A DNA stretch of 64,000 nucleotides from Bog-473 sp963701955 (GTDB taxonomy: Bacteria > Actinomycetota > Acidimicrobiia > Acidimicrobiales > RAAP-2): assembly GCA_963701955.1 (NCBI GenBank), contig OY969694.1, positions 620,001-684,000 on the forward strand. Reading direction: 5' to 3'. This document shows, piece by piece, positions 1 to 9,401 of this stretch (position 1 is the first letter of the stretch; each line of letters starts with the position of its first letter). A model generated the notes under the pieces. The model did no database searches. It was not told where the DNA came from and saw only the letters and a program-made list of their open reading frames with translations. The translations under genes and the position numbers were made by a program.

Positions 1-1924
1 CACCCCGGCGAAGAAGACGCCCGAGAGCCCTTTGCCGCGGCAGCTTGCGCCACTGCTCGCGGATCGCCAGGAAGGGCAACAGGAGGAAAGCGGTCGCGGC
101 GATCACCGACACCACGAGTAGCAGCAGCAGGACCCGCTCTCCCACGGAGTTCTCTCGGTCGACGCTCGTCAGCGAATGGAAGAAGTTGTTGATCACCGTG
201 CCGAAGCGGGCGAAATGGTAGAAGAACGGGTCGTTGTCGGTCGTCGGCGTGATGTTGTAGGGGTACGAGGCGTAGAACGAGCCGAGCTTGGCGTTCGACG
301 TCGCCACCACGTCGTTCACTGGGTTGGCTTTGGGCGCCCGCCCGTCCACGCTGAGCACCTGGGTGTCACCGATGGCCGAGACTCCGCCGACGAATCGGTC
401 GACCTCTGCCGGGGTGAAGGCGCTCTTCTGCACGAGGATGGTCGACAAGGGGATGCCCAGGAAGGTGGTCTGGGTGGTGGTCGCCACCAGGATGTGGGGT
501 TTGGGGTCATCGATCCCCAGGTTGGCCAGCGCCTGGCGGGCCGTGGCCACGAAGCGTGACGTGCGAAGGTCGTAGACGTCGTCCACCTCGCCGAACTGGG
601 CCACGAAGAGCCCGTGCGGCGTGAGGTGCTGGAGCATCGACTGGATGCCGTTGACCGTGTAAAGGTAGCTCTCCGAGAGGACGTAGGCGCTCGAGAGAGC
701 CCCGTTGGTGGCGGCGTAGCTGTCGGGAGCGGGGTAGTAAACGAGGTCGTAGTGCTTGTTGGTGCGGGCCATGTAGGACCGACCGTCTGCGTTGATGTAC
801 GAGACGTGCGGGTTCTGCGCAAGATGACCGTCGAAGTCGGCGAAGGTCGTCGTGACGTAGCGAACCGTCACCGGGTTGAGTTCGACGGCGTCGACGTGCT
901 GGGCGTTGTAGTAGAGCGAGGCCAGGACCTCGTGTCCACCGGCCGCCCCGATGACGGCCTCTTGTCGCGGCGGCTTCCCGAGGACCCGGAACGGCAGGGA
1001 GCGCGAGTCGTGGGGGTAGTCGTACCGCGCCAGGAAGGCCCGGGTGCCGTCCCACCGATCGATCGACGCTCCGAGGATCCCGTCGTGGTAGAGGTTGTCG
1101 ATGTTGGGATGGCCCGGAGCCCGGGCGAGGTCCACGCGTAGGACCGATCCCCAGTCCGAGGCGATCAGGGTCCCGGGCGGAATCGGCGTCTTGCTCGTGT
1201 CGAGGCGCTGGTCGGGGAGCAGGCCCGGCGCAACCGTCAGCACGACGGCCACAACCGCGAGAAGCGCCGCCACCGCCGTCAGGGGACGCCGGGCCCGCCG
1301 TGCCCCCGTCACGAGTGCACCGCAGGCCATCACCACGACGGCCAACATCACGGTGGCCGCCGCTCCCAGCGAGCTGATCACGTAGATCACGACCGCGCAG
1401 GCGAGGCCGGCACCGAGGAGATCGCAGAAGTACAGCCCGCCGATGGCCGATGGTCGGCGACCGAACAGGGTGGCCGCGATGACGCCGGCCGGGACGAACG
1501 ACACGAAGAGGCACAGGCACAGCACGAGAAGCATGAGCAGGCTCTTCCAGGAACCAACGGTTCCGTAGAGCCACACGGCCAGGGTGTCGATGCGGATGAA
1601 GGCCACGACGACGTAGGCGCCCAAGGTGGCCAGAGCGCCGAGGAGGAAGCTCCAGAACAGCACGGCATCGGTCTCTGCCGCTCGGAGCCGCTTCGAGACG
1701 GCGACGGCCACGCCACCGGCGCCGACGCCGAGCAGGGCCAGCCCGATGACGAGGTACACGTAGTAGTAGAAGAGCTTGTACGAGATGAGCCGGGTGTAAG
1801 CGATCTCGATGAGCAGCGCCGCGAAGCTGATGAGGAGGATCTCGACGTGGTTGCTGTAGCGCCACGGCACGCGTGAGGACGAACGGGCCGTCGTGGCGGC
1901 GGGAGTGGCGAGCTGGTCTGTCAT
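1..1924 (-). CDS. Spermidine-synthase-like polytopic membrane protein (3' end beyond window)
   Basis: The frame is open from an ATG at 1924 to the left edge, about 641 codons, so the C-terminus is missing. The N-terminal half contains many hydrophobic segments (about eight). It is followed by a soluble spermidine/spermine-synthase-type Rossmann domain with a glycine-rich VIGAAGGHEVLASLYY motif, then the acidic DAVELNP strand and an INADGRSYM segment, which are the usual cofactor-binding landmarks of that fold. A further membrane segment lies near the left edge. Membrane-bound members of this family are common in Actinobacteria and their substrate is generally unknown, so polyamine synthesis should not be assumed. 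Its ATG overlaps the TGA of the upstream AftD-like gene (ATGA), which indicates translational coupling and possibly a shared role in the cell envelope. Long Arg/Pro-rich open frames lying over it are shadows. Confidence 0.75.
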   Translation of the reverse strand, partial: MTDQLATPAATTARSSSRVPWRYSNHVEILLISFAALLIEIAYTRLISYKLFYYYVYLVIGLALLGVGAGGVAVAVSKRLRAAETDAVLFWSFLLGALATLGAYVVVAFIRIDTLAVWLYGTVGSWKSLLMLLVLCLCLFVSFVPAGVIAATLFGRRPSAIGGLYFCDLLGAGLACAVVIYVISSLGAAATVMLAVVVMACGALVTGARRARRPLTAVAALLAVVAVVLTVAPGLLPDQRLDTSKTPIPPGTLIASDWGSVLRVDLARAPGHPNIDNLYHDGILGASIDRWDGTRAFLARYDYPHDSRSLPFRVLGKPPRQEAVIGAAGGHEVLASLYYNAQHVDAVELNPVTVRYVTTTFADFDGHLAQNPHVSYINADGRSYMARTNKHYDLVYYPAPDSYAATNGALSSAYVLSESYLYTVNGIQSMLQHLTPHGLFVAQFGEVDDVYDLRTSRFVATARQALANLGIDDPKPHILVATTTQTTFLGIPLSTILVQKSAFTPAEVDRFVGGVSAIGDTQVLSVDGRAPKANPVNDVVATSNAKLGSFYASYPYNITPTTDNDPFFYHFARFGTVINNFFHSLTSVDRENSVGERVLLLLLVVSVIAATAFLLLPFLAIREQWRKLPRQRALGRLLRRG

Positions 1925-4900
1925 TCCGGAGTATGTAGCACGGCCGCTCCGGTCTCCGCCGGATGGTCGGGCGGCGGGACGTCGGGCCCGGATCCGCCGC
2001 CGCCCGACGGGCGCACGCGGTGACGCACGAACTGGACCAGGCCGTCCACGCCGAGCAGGCACAGTGCCACCCAGGCCAGGGAGTTGGCCGGGCTGAAGCG
2101 GACGGGCCAGATGATGTCCGCCAGATAGCGGTTGTGCCACTGGGTCCAGGTCATGTAGGCGGTGAGGGCGAGCAGGAGGGCGACGACGGCCGCCACCACA
2201 ACGGCGCGCGCCCGGGGCACCCGGAGCTCGGCCACCAGCGCGGCGGCGATGACGAAGCCGGCCAGGGGCATGACGAAGAACCCTGCGGCCAGACCACCCG
2301 CCACCGCAAGCAGAGCGGTGAGCCTCCACGACGGCGTGGCGCCATCGCTCCGGAGGAGGGATGTGAGGTGGGGATGGAACGGCTCCGTGGCGCCGGCACG
2401 CATGGCTTCGTCGTGTTCGACGTCGGGTGCGTGTCCCGTCGAGATGACGGGGCCGACCAGCGCGTCAGTGTCGCCAGCCACTGAGCGCCGCCGCCGCCGT
2501 GCGAAGAGTCCGCGGGGCGCCGCGATGAGGGCGAGGCTGATCACCAGCGTCAGGCCCGAGAGGATGAGGGCGGCGTCGACCACCCGCTGTGGTGTCCAGG
2601 TCATGGTGATCGTCACGGGGCCCTTGGCGTCGGCCCCCGGGACGTACCACCCGTTGGCGTAGCCGTCGATCAGGGTCGATGTGCCCAGAGAGTGGCCGCC
2701 GGTCACGGTGGCCTGCCACCCCCGGCTCTGGCTCTGACCGAGGACCAGCCAGAACCCCTTGCCGTTACCCTGCACCTTCACGGTCACCTGATCGCGGTTC
2801 TGGGACTGCACCTTCGCGGGCGGCGAGGGGTGGTGGGGCGGGGCGGGGAGTTCGCCGTCGGCCAGCGGCGTCAGGGGCGCCCCCCCGGCTGCCGAGGCGA
2901 GGGCCAGGGTGTCGACGTTGAGGCCCGCGGCAGCCCAGGTCGCGGTGGTCAGCACGTGGCGCCCGGCGCCGAGTGTGATGCCGTTCGCGGAGTTTCCGCA
3001 GCCTTCGATGCTGAGTGGCTGGTTGGTCGAGGCCGCCGCGGTAGCCCCGGTGAAGGAGATGTCGACGGGCCGCCCGTCGATCGCCAGGAGGTTGCCGTAG
3101 CAGTGTGTCGGGACCCGGGACGGTGTCGCCAAGTCGGCCACACCGGGGATGGCGATCTCGGCCAGTCCGACCGGGTCCGTGTTGGTGTTCTCGGACTCGT
3201 AGTCGAGGAAATTGTGTGGGGCCACGGCGTCGACGGTCAGCCTGACGTTGTCGCCGCTGAGGGGGGGAAGCTCACGGTGACCGGGGTGACCGAACCCTGG
3301 GGCCGCCCGGTACCGGGGTCGATGGATGGGAGGGACACGGTGCGGGTCCCTCCGGGGGTGGCGAGCGTGATCTGGGTGGGGATGGAGTGCACGCCGTCGG
3401 CGACCACGTCGAGGGTCAGGTGGTCGAAGGTGACGGGTCCACTCAGCTGGTAGCTGACCGAGGCGCCCACCTGGTTGCCCAGCGCGGGCATCCATGCCGT
3501 GGCGGTGCTGCCGTCCACCGCGGCCTCGGCGCCCGCGGCCAGGTCCCCGGGCAACCGACTCGACGAGCTGGCGTCGGTGATGGTGGCAGTGCCGGTTTGC
3601 GTGTGCGCCGACGGGGTGACGCCCAGCAGCTGGTCGACCTGCGGGTCACCGTCGAGCGTGGAGATGCGGGCGTCGCCGCTGATGGAGAAGGAGCGGGCCG
3701 TGGGAAGCGTGAACACTCGTGCCATGGAGGGCTCAGGGTCGCTGCGGGGCGGGGTGACCTGGGCGCGGATGCGGCTGAGCAGGATGTCGAGCTGGTGGGA
3801 GAGCGACGACGGCCCGGCGGCACCGAGCAGATCGGTGGGGAGCCGCAAGGCCTCGGTGGCCGGGGCCACCCCGGGGATGGTGATCTCGGAGAACCCGACG
3901 CCGCTCTGCCCGAAGTAGTTCTTCAACACGCCGACGTTGGTGGCGTCCACCGTGATCTCGACGGTCGAGAACCTCCGTGTGGGGAATGTCACGACCTGGC
4001 CCGGCTGGGTCAGCGACGATGGACCCAGCGTCGCGTGGACCGGGGTGCCGCCGTCGAAGGTGAGGTTGACGTCGGTGATGGAGCGCGTCCCCTGGGGCTG
4101 GAGCAGCGTCAGATGGTCGGTCGTCACCGGGTGGGTGAGCTTGACCTCGATCGACTGGTTGGTCCCTGGACCGAAGACACCTTCGGTCCAGGAGGTCTCG
4201 GGGTTGCCATCGACGGCGGCCAGGGGCTGCTCCTCGGGGATGTCGGTGATCGGGTTGCCGTAGGCCGTGGCCCGCACCGAGGCCACGCCGCTGATCTCGG
4301 CCACGGTCTGGGTGTCGCTCCCCGCGCCGGGGAAGATGGGCACCGAGACCTGCGAGGGGTCGGCAACCAATGGCGTCTGGTTGGCCTGCTGGACGTAGCC
4401 GTAGTCGTCGAGAACGGAGCCCCAGGTCAGATCCTTCTTCTGATTGGTGTCGGTGAGGACCAGCACGGCGCCCTTCTTCATTTGCGCGTCGAGTCCAGAC
4501 CGATCGTTGGCGTAGGTGCCCGAGTACAGCACCGTGGGGTTGCCGGCGAGCAGCCCAGCTCCGGCCGCCTCCACGAGTCCCTGCCCGTCTCCGGCCACCA
4601 GCAGGGGTTCACTCGGGCTCTCGGTGCGCGAGATCGACCGGGCTCCGGGCACTCCGAACACCGCCACCGGTGGAGGTTTCGAGGCTCCGGTCGGGATGGC
4701 CAGCTGGGTCTCGTCGGTCAGGGGAAAACGGATGGGTTCGTAGGTGGTCGGCGTTCCGAACGTGACGGGCTTGTCCAAACCCGTCTGTGGATCGTTGAGG
4801 GCCAGCCAGACGGCCTGGGGCCGGGCCGCGCTGAATCGCTCGAACTGCACATCGGACTCGTAGAGGATGTCGCCGACGCTCAACATGCTTGCGACGGGAG

Positions 4901-6488
4901 CGAGCGTGTTGGGTACGAAGACGCCGTCCTGTAGCGACTCGTCGATCGCCTGGAGCAGGTTGACGGTGGCCGGTTCGCCGGCCGGCACTCCGGTGCGGAT
5001 CAGATAGGGCCGTGTCATGATCCCGGGCCACACCGGGTCGGTCGTGACTCCCCATCGGTAGTAGGCGAAGTCGAGGCCCGGCAGCTGGAGCACCCGGGTG
5101 TCGTCCGCATTGGCGTCCATGTACGACGCCGCCTGGGTGATGTAGGAGGGGAGCGCTGCCGGCCGCGCCAGGTTCAGGGCGATCAGGTTCCCTGTCCACA
5201 GAGGTTCGAGATTGACGCCGATCAGTACCGCACTCGCCACCAAGACGACCAGTCCCACCCGCCGGTGCCAAGCGGTGATGGCGCTCACCGCGGCGCCGAG
5301 GAGCAAGGCGAGGCCGAGGACCAGGAGCGGGACGATCCGGTTGGTCGAGCGCAGGGCCAGGGCGACGGTCGAACCCGAGCTGGCCAGCTTGACGAGGGCG
5401 CCGAAGGGCGTCGACTCGCTGAAGGGGTAGGTGCCCACGGCGAGCACGATGCTCAGCAGGACCACGGTGATGGCGAAGACCCGGTAGCGCCAGCGCGACA
5501 GGAGCGCCCCGATCACACAGATCGTCGGCACGAGGAAGCTGACGCCGATGAGCCAGACGCGCTGGGTGTAGTCGAGCGAAGCGGTGATCCAGGGCTCGAG
5601 CTTGTCCTGGCCGTAGAACGACCAGTAGCCCAGCCCGCGCAGGATCTCCGAGGAGAGGGACGTCAGGGCCACCGTCGGGACGGTCTCGGTGTAGATGAGG
5701 ACGTTGATCCCGTACGCTCCCTCGGCCCAGAGTCCGGCCATCCACCACAGCGAGACGCCGAGGCTCAGGACGCCGACCTTCAAGGCGGTGGTCCACGCGG
5801 CGTTCCAGGTGACCTCACGTGAGCCCCAGACGGCGTAGACGAGCCACAGGGCGGGGCCCAAGCCGATCAGGAGGATGGACGTGGCGTTGACGCCGCCCAC
5901 GAGGGCCACGATGAGGGCGAAGAGGGCGGGGTAGCGCCAGCCACCCCGGCGGGCCGCCAGCACGGTGCACACCAGCATCCATCCGGCACCGGCCCAGGGC
6001 ATCAGGATCGCGGAAATCCGGTCGATGTAGCTGAGAACGTACGGCGAGAGCATGTAGGCCAACGCGGCAACGCATTGACCCGAACGGGACAGTCCGAGCA
6101 GCCGGCCCAGGGCCCACACGCCCGTTCCGGCCGCGAAGAACAGTGTCCCCATCCACAGGCGCTGGCTCACCCAGACCGGGACGCCGAGCTGCGCCATGAC
6201 CCAGTAGTAGGGGCCCATCGGGAAGAGGAAGCCGATGTTCTGATGGGTGACGGTGCCGGCCCCGACGTCGGGATCCCACATGGAGATCGCGCTCTGGATC
6301 AGCCGGCCCGGGTCGAGGGTGAGGTACTCCTTGGTGTCCGCCGACACCATGCCGCGCTGGGTGAAGAGCAGGGGCACGTAGCTGATGGCGGCGATCACGC
6401 CGACGACGGCAGTGTCCAGCCGCTGGAACCGCCGTTCGGCGGGGCGCCCGACGGTGGGTCGGGACATGGCGGCGGCGGTGACGGTCAT
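1921..6488 (-). CDS. AftD-like alpha-(1->3)-arabinofuranosyltransferase (DUF3367), one frameshift
   Basis: A giant GT-C type membrane glycosyltransferase of about 1,522 residues once one frameshift is bridged; mycobacterial AftD is of similar size. The start chosen is the ATG at 6488 (MTVTAAAMSRP), with a second possible ATG at 6467. The N-terminal part has multiple membrane segments with an early loop (QRGMVSADTKEYL) typical of the family. A long extracytoplasmic portion with carbohydrate-binding-like beta domains follows, and the C-terminus has further membrane helices. By family it adds arabinofuranose to cell-wall arabinan from a lipid-linked donor. The reading frame breaks at a run of seven G (3261-3267): upstream sequence ends ...VTVSFPP and the continuation LSGDNVRLTVDAVAPHNF lies in another frame, which fits one lost base. 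The gene is coupled to the next membrane gene through an ATGA overlap. Confidence 0.8.
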
Positions 6489-6592
6489 GGGACGGCAGGC
6501 GACGGCCGGCCGACCTTGGCATGGCCGGCCTGAGGCCGGCGAAAGGTTACCTGGGCCGAGCTGGTGATTCGCGGCAGTACGCTCTCGCCTCG

Positions 6593-7213
6593 ATGCTGGT
6601 GGTGGGGTTGACCGGAGGGATGGGGGCCGGGAAATCGGCCGTTGCCGAGCTTCTCGTGGAGCGGGGTGCGGTCCTGGTCGACGCCGACCAGATCGCCCGG
6701 GATGTGGTCGCCCCGGGGGCCCAGGCGTACGGCCCGCTGGTCGAGCACTTCGGTACCCGGATCCTCGCACCCGACGGAACGATCGACCGGCCGGCGCTGG
6801 CCCGCGTCGCCTTCGCGGACGAGGGGTCGCGCCAACAGCTCAATGCCATCACGCACCCCGCAATCGGTGCCGCCATGCTCGAGGCACGTGACGCCCAGGC
6901 CGGCACCGACGCCATCGTGGTCATGGCCATCCCGCTCCTCACCGATTTACACCGAGCCACCCTCGGGCTCGACGAGGTCGTGGTGGTGGACTGCCCGACG
7001 GACGTGGCTCTCGAGCGCCTGGTGTCACAGCGCGGGTTCTCCCGGTCCGACGCAGAGGCCAGGATCCGCTCGCAGATCACCCGCGAACAGCGGCTGGAGC
7101 ACGCCGACTACGTGGTGGACAATTCGGGTGATCGGGCCGCCCTCGAGAACGCCGTCGACGGCTTGTGGGGGTGGCTTGCCGCACGGCGAGCAGGACGGGA
7201 CGGGCCCGACTGA
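6593..7213 (+). CDS. coaE: Dephospho-CoA kinase
   Basis: CoaE phosphorylates the 3'-hydroxyl of dephospho-CoA with ATP, the last step of coenzyme A synthesis, in the cytoplasm. The 206-residue protein begins MLVVGLTGGMGAGKSAV, with the P-loop at residues 7-14. The DADQIARDVVAPG segment that binds the acceptor follows, then the lid region with SQRGFSRSDAEARI and the conserved terminal YVVDNSGD motif. Length is normal for the family. An in-frame upstream start at 6521 would add 24 unrelated residues, so the ATG at 6593 is preferred. It lies just upstream of uvrB with a 56-base gap, an arrangement also seen in other Actinobacteria. Confidence 0.95.
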   Translation: MLVVGLTGGMGAGKSAVAELLVERGAVLVDADQIARDVVAPGAQAYGPLVEHFGTRILAPDGTIDRPALARVAFADEGSRQQLNAITHPAIGAAMLEARDAQAGTDAIVVMAIPLLTDLHRATLGLDEVVVVDCPTDVALERLVSQRGFSRSDAEARIRSQITREQRLEHADYVVDNSGDRAALENAVDGLWGWLAARRAGRDGPD

Positions 7214-7269
7214 ACGCCCCGGCCCGTCCGCCCTGAGCGCGAACACCCCCCGGGTAGCCTCAAGACGTC

Positions 7270-9321
7270 ATGCCCGCGTTCGAGGTCGTCTCCCCGTTCA
7301 AGCCGTCGGGCGACCAGCCCCAGGCGATCGCCGCGCTGGTCGAAGGCGTCGGGAGGGGTGACCGCTACCAGACGCTTCAGGGCATCACGGGGTCGGGCAA
7401 GACGGCCACCATCGCGTGGATGATCGAGCAGGCCCAGCGGCCGACCCTCATCATCGAGCCCAACAAGTCATTGGCGGCTCAGCTCTCCTCGGAGCTGCGT
7501 GACCTGTTCCCGAAGAACCGGGTCGAGTTCTTCGTCTCGTACTACGACTATTACCAGCCCGAGGCGTACCTGCCGACGACGGACACCTACATCGAGAAGG
7601 ACTCGTCCATCAACGACGAGATCGATCGGCTGCGTCACGCCACGACCTCGTCACTGCTCATGCGACGCGACGTCGTGGTGGTGGCCTCGGTGTCCTGTAT
7701 CTACGGCCTGGGTTCGCCCGAGGAGTACCGAGACCGGATCCTGGGTCTTGCCGTGGGGGAACCGGTCGACCAGCGAGAGATGTTGCGTCGTCTGGTCGAC
7801 CTTCAGTACGCCCGCAACGACGTGAACCTTGTGCGCGGCACCTTCCGGGCCCGGGGCGACACCGTCGAGATCCATCCTGCCTACGAGGAGGCCGCGCTAC
7901 GGGTGGAACTGTTCGGCGACACCGTCGAGCGGATTGTGCCCTTCGACGTGCTGACCGGGGAAATGGGCCAAGAGCTCGAGGACATCGCCGTCTACGCCGC
8001 CACCCACTACGTCACCGGCGACGACATCGTGCAGCGGGCCTTGGCCTCCATCGAGGTCGAGCTGCGCGAGCGCCTGGGTGAGCTCGAAGGGGAGGGCAAG
8101 CTGCTCGAGGCACAGCGGTTGCGGGTGCGCACCGAGCACGACCTCGAGATGTTGGCCGAGACCGGTGTGTGTTCGGGCGTCGAGAACTACAGCCGCCACC
8201 TCGATGGGCGGGCGCCGGGGGAGACGCCCTACACGCTGCTCGACTTCTTCCCCAAGGACTATCTCTGCGTGATCGACGAGAGCCACGTGGCCGTCCCGCA
8301 GCTGCACGGGCAGTACGCCGGAGACCGGTCGCGCAAGGACGTGCTCGTCGAGCACGGCTTCCGGCTGCCCTCAGCAAGAGACAACCGCCCGTTGCGCTTT
8401 GAGGAGTTCGTCGATCGTGTGCCCCAGTGCGTGTTCGTCTCGGCCACGCCGGGCGCCTTCGAGCTGGAGCATTCGGCCCAGGTGGTGGAGCAGGTCATCC
8501 GTCCGACGGGACTGGTCGACCCCGAGGTCACGATCATGCCCACGAGGGGTCAGGTCGACGACCTGCAGGCCCGTATCGCCCGTACGGTGGCCGCCGGGGG
8601 CCGGGTCCTGGTGACGACGCTGACCAAGAAGATGGCCGAGGACCTCACCGACTACCTGGCGGACGCCGGGGTCCGGGTGCAATACCTGCACTCGGACATC
8701 GACACCATCACCAGGATCGAGATTCTTCGCGAGCTGAGGTTGGGCACCATCGACGTGCTGGTGGGGATCAACCTCCTCCGGGAGGGACTCGACCTCCCTG
8801 AGGTGGCGCTGGTCGCCATCCTCGATGCGGACAAGGAGGGTTTTCTCCGGTCGGCCTCGTCGCTCATCCAGACCATGGGCAGGGCCGCCCGTAACGTCGA
8901 CGGTTCTGTGGTCCTCTACGCCGACACCGTGACCGACGCCATGCGCGAAGCCATATCGACCACGCAGCGGCGTCGGGAGCTCCAGATCGCCTACAACGCA
9001 GAGCACGGCATCAATCCCCAGACGATCCGCAAGTCGGTGACCGACATCCTCGAACGCCTGCGTGGCAGGAGCGGGGGAGGAGTCGCCAGGGCGGGCCGGA
9101 GCCGGGCCGAGGTGCGCAAGAACGCCTCCGTGCGGGGCTCGCGTCGGGCCCAGGGCCAGACCCTCGTGGCCGATGGAGCCGCAACCTCGCCGGCCGAGGC
9201 AGTCGAGCTCATCACCCAGCTGGAAGCCGAAATGAAGTCGGCGGCCGCCGACCTGCGCTACGAGGAGGCTGCTCTGCTGCGCGACGAGATCGCCGAGTTG
9301 CGGGGCGCAATCCCGGGTTAG
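7270..9321 (+). CDS. uvrB: Excinuclease ABC subunit B
   Basis: UvrB is the damage-verifying helicase-like subunit of nucleotide excision repair. It is loaded by UvrA and then recruits UvrC. The 683-residue protein has all expected parts: Walker A in GITGSGKTA at residues 38-46, the beta-hairpin YYDYYQPEAYLP near residue 92 that inserts between DNA strands, the DESH helicase box (VIDESHVAVPQ), motif VI in QTMGRAARNVDGSV, and a C-terminal UVR domain (EAEMKSAAADLRYEEAALLR) that contacts UvrC. It has the usual family length and no interruption. It sits between coaE and uvrA on the same strand, with uvrC about 5 kb downstream. Confidence 0.98.
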   Translation: MPAFEVVSPFKPSGDQPQAIAALVEGVGRGDRYQTLQGITGSGKTATIAWMIEQAQRPTLIIEPNKSLAAQLSSELRDLFPKNRVEFFVSYYDYYQPEAYLPTTDTYIEKDSSINDEIDRLRHATTSSLLMRRDVVVVASVSCIYGLGSPEEYRDRILGLAVGEPVDQREMLRRLVDLQYARNDVNLVRGTFRARGDTVEIHPAYEEAALRVELFGDTVERIVPFDVLTGEMGQELEDIAVYAATHYVTGDDIVQRALASIEVELRERLGELEGEGKLLEAQRLRVRTEHDLEMLAETGVCSGVENYSRHLDGRAPGETPYTLLDFFPKDYLCVIDESHVAVPQLHGQYAGDRSRKDVLVEHGFRLPSARDNRPLRFEEFVDRVPQCVFVSATPGAFELEHSAQVVEQVIRPTGLVDPEVTIMPTRGQVDDLQARIARTVAAGGRVLVTTLTKKMAEDLTDYLADAGVRVQYLHSDIDTITRIEILRELRLGTIDVLVGINLLREGLDLPEVALVAILDADKEGFLRSASSLIQTMGRAARNVDGSVVLYADTVTDAMREAISTTQRRRELQIAYNAEHGINPQTIRKSVTDILERLRGRSGGGVARAGRSRAEVRKNASVRGSRRAQGQTLVADGAATSPAEAVELITQLEAEMKSAAADLRYEEAALLRDEIAELRGAIPG

Positions 9322-9401
9322 ACACCAGGACCGACGGAGGCCCGAACCGTCGCGCCCGACGGCCGACCGGACCTGTCACCGCGCACCGGTATCCTCACCG
9401 G

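Noticed and set aside
507..1865. A 452-codon open frame on the minus strand
   Set aside because: The product is Arg/Pro/Gly-rich with no membrane or family pattern, and it lies over the spermidine-synthase-like gene in another frame; it is a GC-rich shadow.
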